Below, piece after piece: positions 63,730 through 64,000 of a stretch of 64,000 bases of DNA. Each line of letters begins with the position of its first letter. Position 1 is the stretch's first letter. The position numbers and the translations under genes are program-made. A model generated the notes under the pieces. It was given only the letters and a program-made list of their open reading frames with translations, was not told the origin of the DNA and did not search any database. The stretch is from Deltaproteobacteria bacterium (lineage in GTDB: Bacteria > Desulfobacterota > Desulfobacteria > Desulfobacterales > UBA5852), in the NCBI GenBank assembly GCA_020444045.1, contig JAHLLS010000009.1:124001-188000 (forward strand), in the 5' to 3' direction.

Positions 63730-64000
63730 TTAGAGGATACCCGCGTCTAGTGCTTTGGCTACTGCCGCGCGGCGGTTGTGGACATCGAGTTTGCGGTAGA
63801 TGTGTTTTAGATGGGTGCTCACGGTAGCGGTTGAAATGAAAAGTTTTTCAGCGATTTCCTTGCTATGCAGCCGTTGCGCCAGCAGCTCAAGGATATCGCG
63901 CTCCCGATTTGTCATAAGCGTATCCTTTGGTTCGACATTTGAAGATGGGGCAATAGGGCTTGGGGAAAAAGCGGCCAGAAGCTGCTGGATATAATCTCTG
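63730..64000 (-). CDS. LuxR-family transcriptional regulator, C-terminal part
   Basis: The frame is open to the right window edge, so only the last 89 residues are seen. A LuxR-type helix-turn-helix occupies the end: LTNRE-like MTNRERDILELLAQRLHSKEIAEKLFIS, then TVSTHLKHIYRKLDVHNRRAAVAKA. The preceding RDYIQQLLAAFSPSP resembles the linker of large MalT/LAL-type ATP-binding regulators, so the full protein may be long. The ATG at 63915 is internal, not the start. Target genes unknown. Confidence 0.87.
   Translation of the reverse strand, partial: RDYIQQLLAAFSPSPIAPSSNVEPKDTLMTNRERDILELLAQRLHSKEIAEKLFISTATVSTHLKHIYRKLDVHNRRAAVAKALDAGIL

Overview
The window looks like chromosome of a sulfate-reducer-type Desulfobacterota (Desulfosarcina/Desulfobacteraceae-like). 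The basis is a GC-rich genome with a dcw division cluster, an Rnf complex preceded by a multiheme c-type cytochrome, CarD, a membrane pyrophosphatase, pyruvate phosphate dikinase, and a probable selenoprotein of the DUF166/DfsP family. The genus is inference; no rRNA is present.

Region 1 (1-14951, + strand): the end of the dcw cluster (murG 5'-truncated by the window edge, murC, ftsQ, ftsA, ftsZ), a radical SAM protein, then a membrane-anchored five-CxxCH cytochrome and rnfC-D-G-E-A-B. RnfB is fused to a complete GltD-like NAD(P)H:FAD oxidoreductase module, and a rho-independent terminator closes the operon.

Region 2 (14989-28875, mostly - strand): housekeeping genes. They are rluD-carD; the run ispE, tRNA-Gln(TTG), prs, rplY, pth, hppA; a DUF1844 gene and serA; a 3-hydroxyisobutyrate-dehydrogenase-like gene (+); and an Mla lipid-transport operon (mlaE-F-D-C). 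MlaF carries an extra C-terminal domain resembling a degenerate GGDEF domain.

Region 3 (29166-40477): an ABC-F ATPase coupled to a DUF166 gene read through an in-frame UGA (probable selenocysteine); an ECF-type transporter (ATPase, T and S genes joined by 4-nt GTGA overlaps) whose tandem ATPase seems to keep parts for only one nucleotide site; a DUF6909-like protein; a two-gene YeeE/YedE pair; and ppdK.

Region 4 (40587-52631, + strand) is the most interesting part. It holds a secreted coiled-coil protein, a lipoprotein, a Ser/Thr kinase with a repeat-rich C-terminus, a PEGA-repeat protein ending in a catalytically dead SUMF1/FGE fold, a small exported protein, a MotA/TolQ/ExbB-like channel protein, an actin-like protein with an FHA domain, and two paralogous membrane-anchored vWA proteins. 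The single membrane helix of each vWA protein has an ExbD/MotB-like Asp. I read this as an uncharacterised kinase/FHA-controlled, ion-driven envelope machine with vWA heads.

Region 5 (52632-63700): an accessory island of insertion-sequence debris (IS3, IS91/Y2, IS1595), a truncated M24 peptidase and a truncated outer-membrane protein. It also has intact genes for an outer-membrane protein, two Tat-exported M24 peptidases, an exported D-aminoacylase-like amidohydrolase and a lipoprotein. The peptidase and amidohydrolase genes share repeated leader and trailer blocks, which suggests cassette-like duplication. The window ends inside a LuxR-type regulator (- strand, 5' end outside the window). 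No rRNA or CRISPR array was seen.
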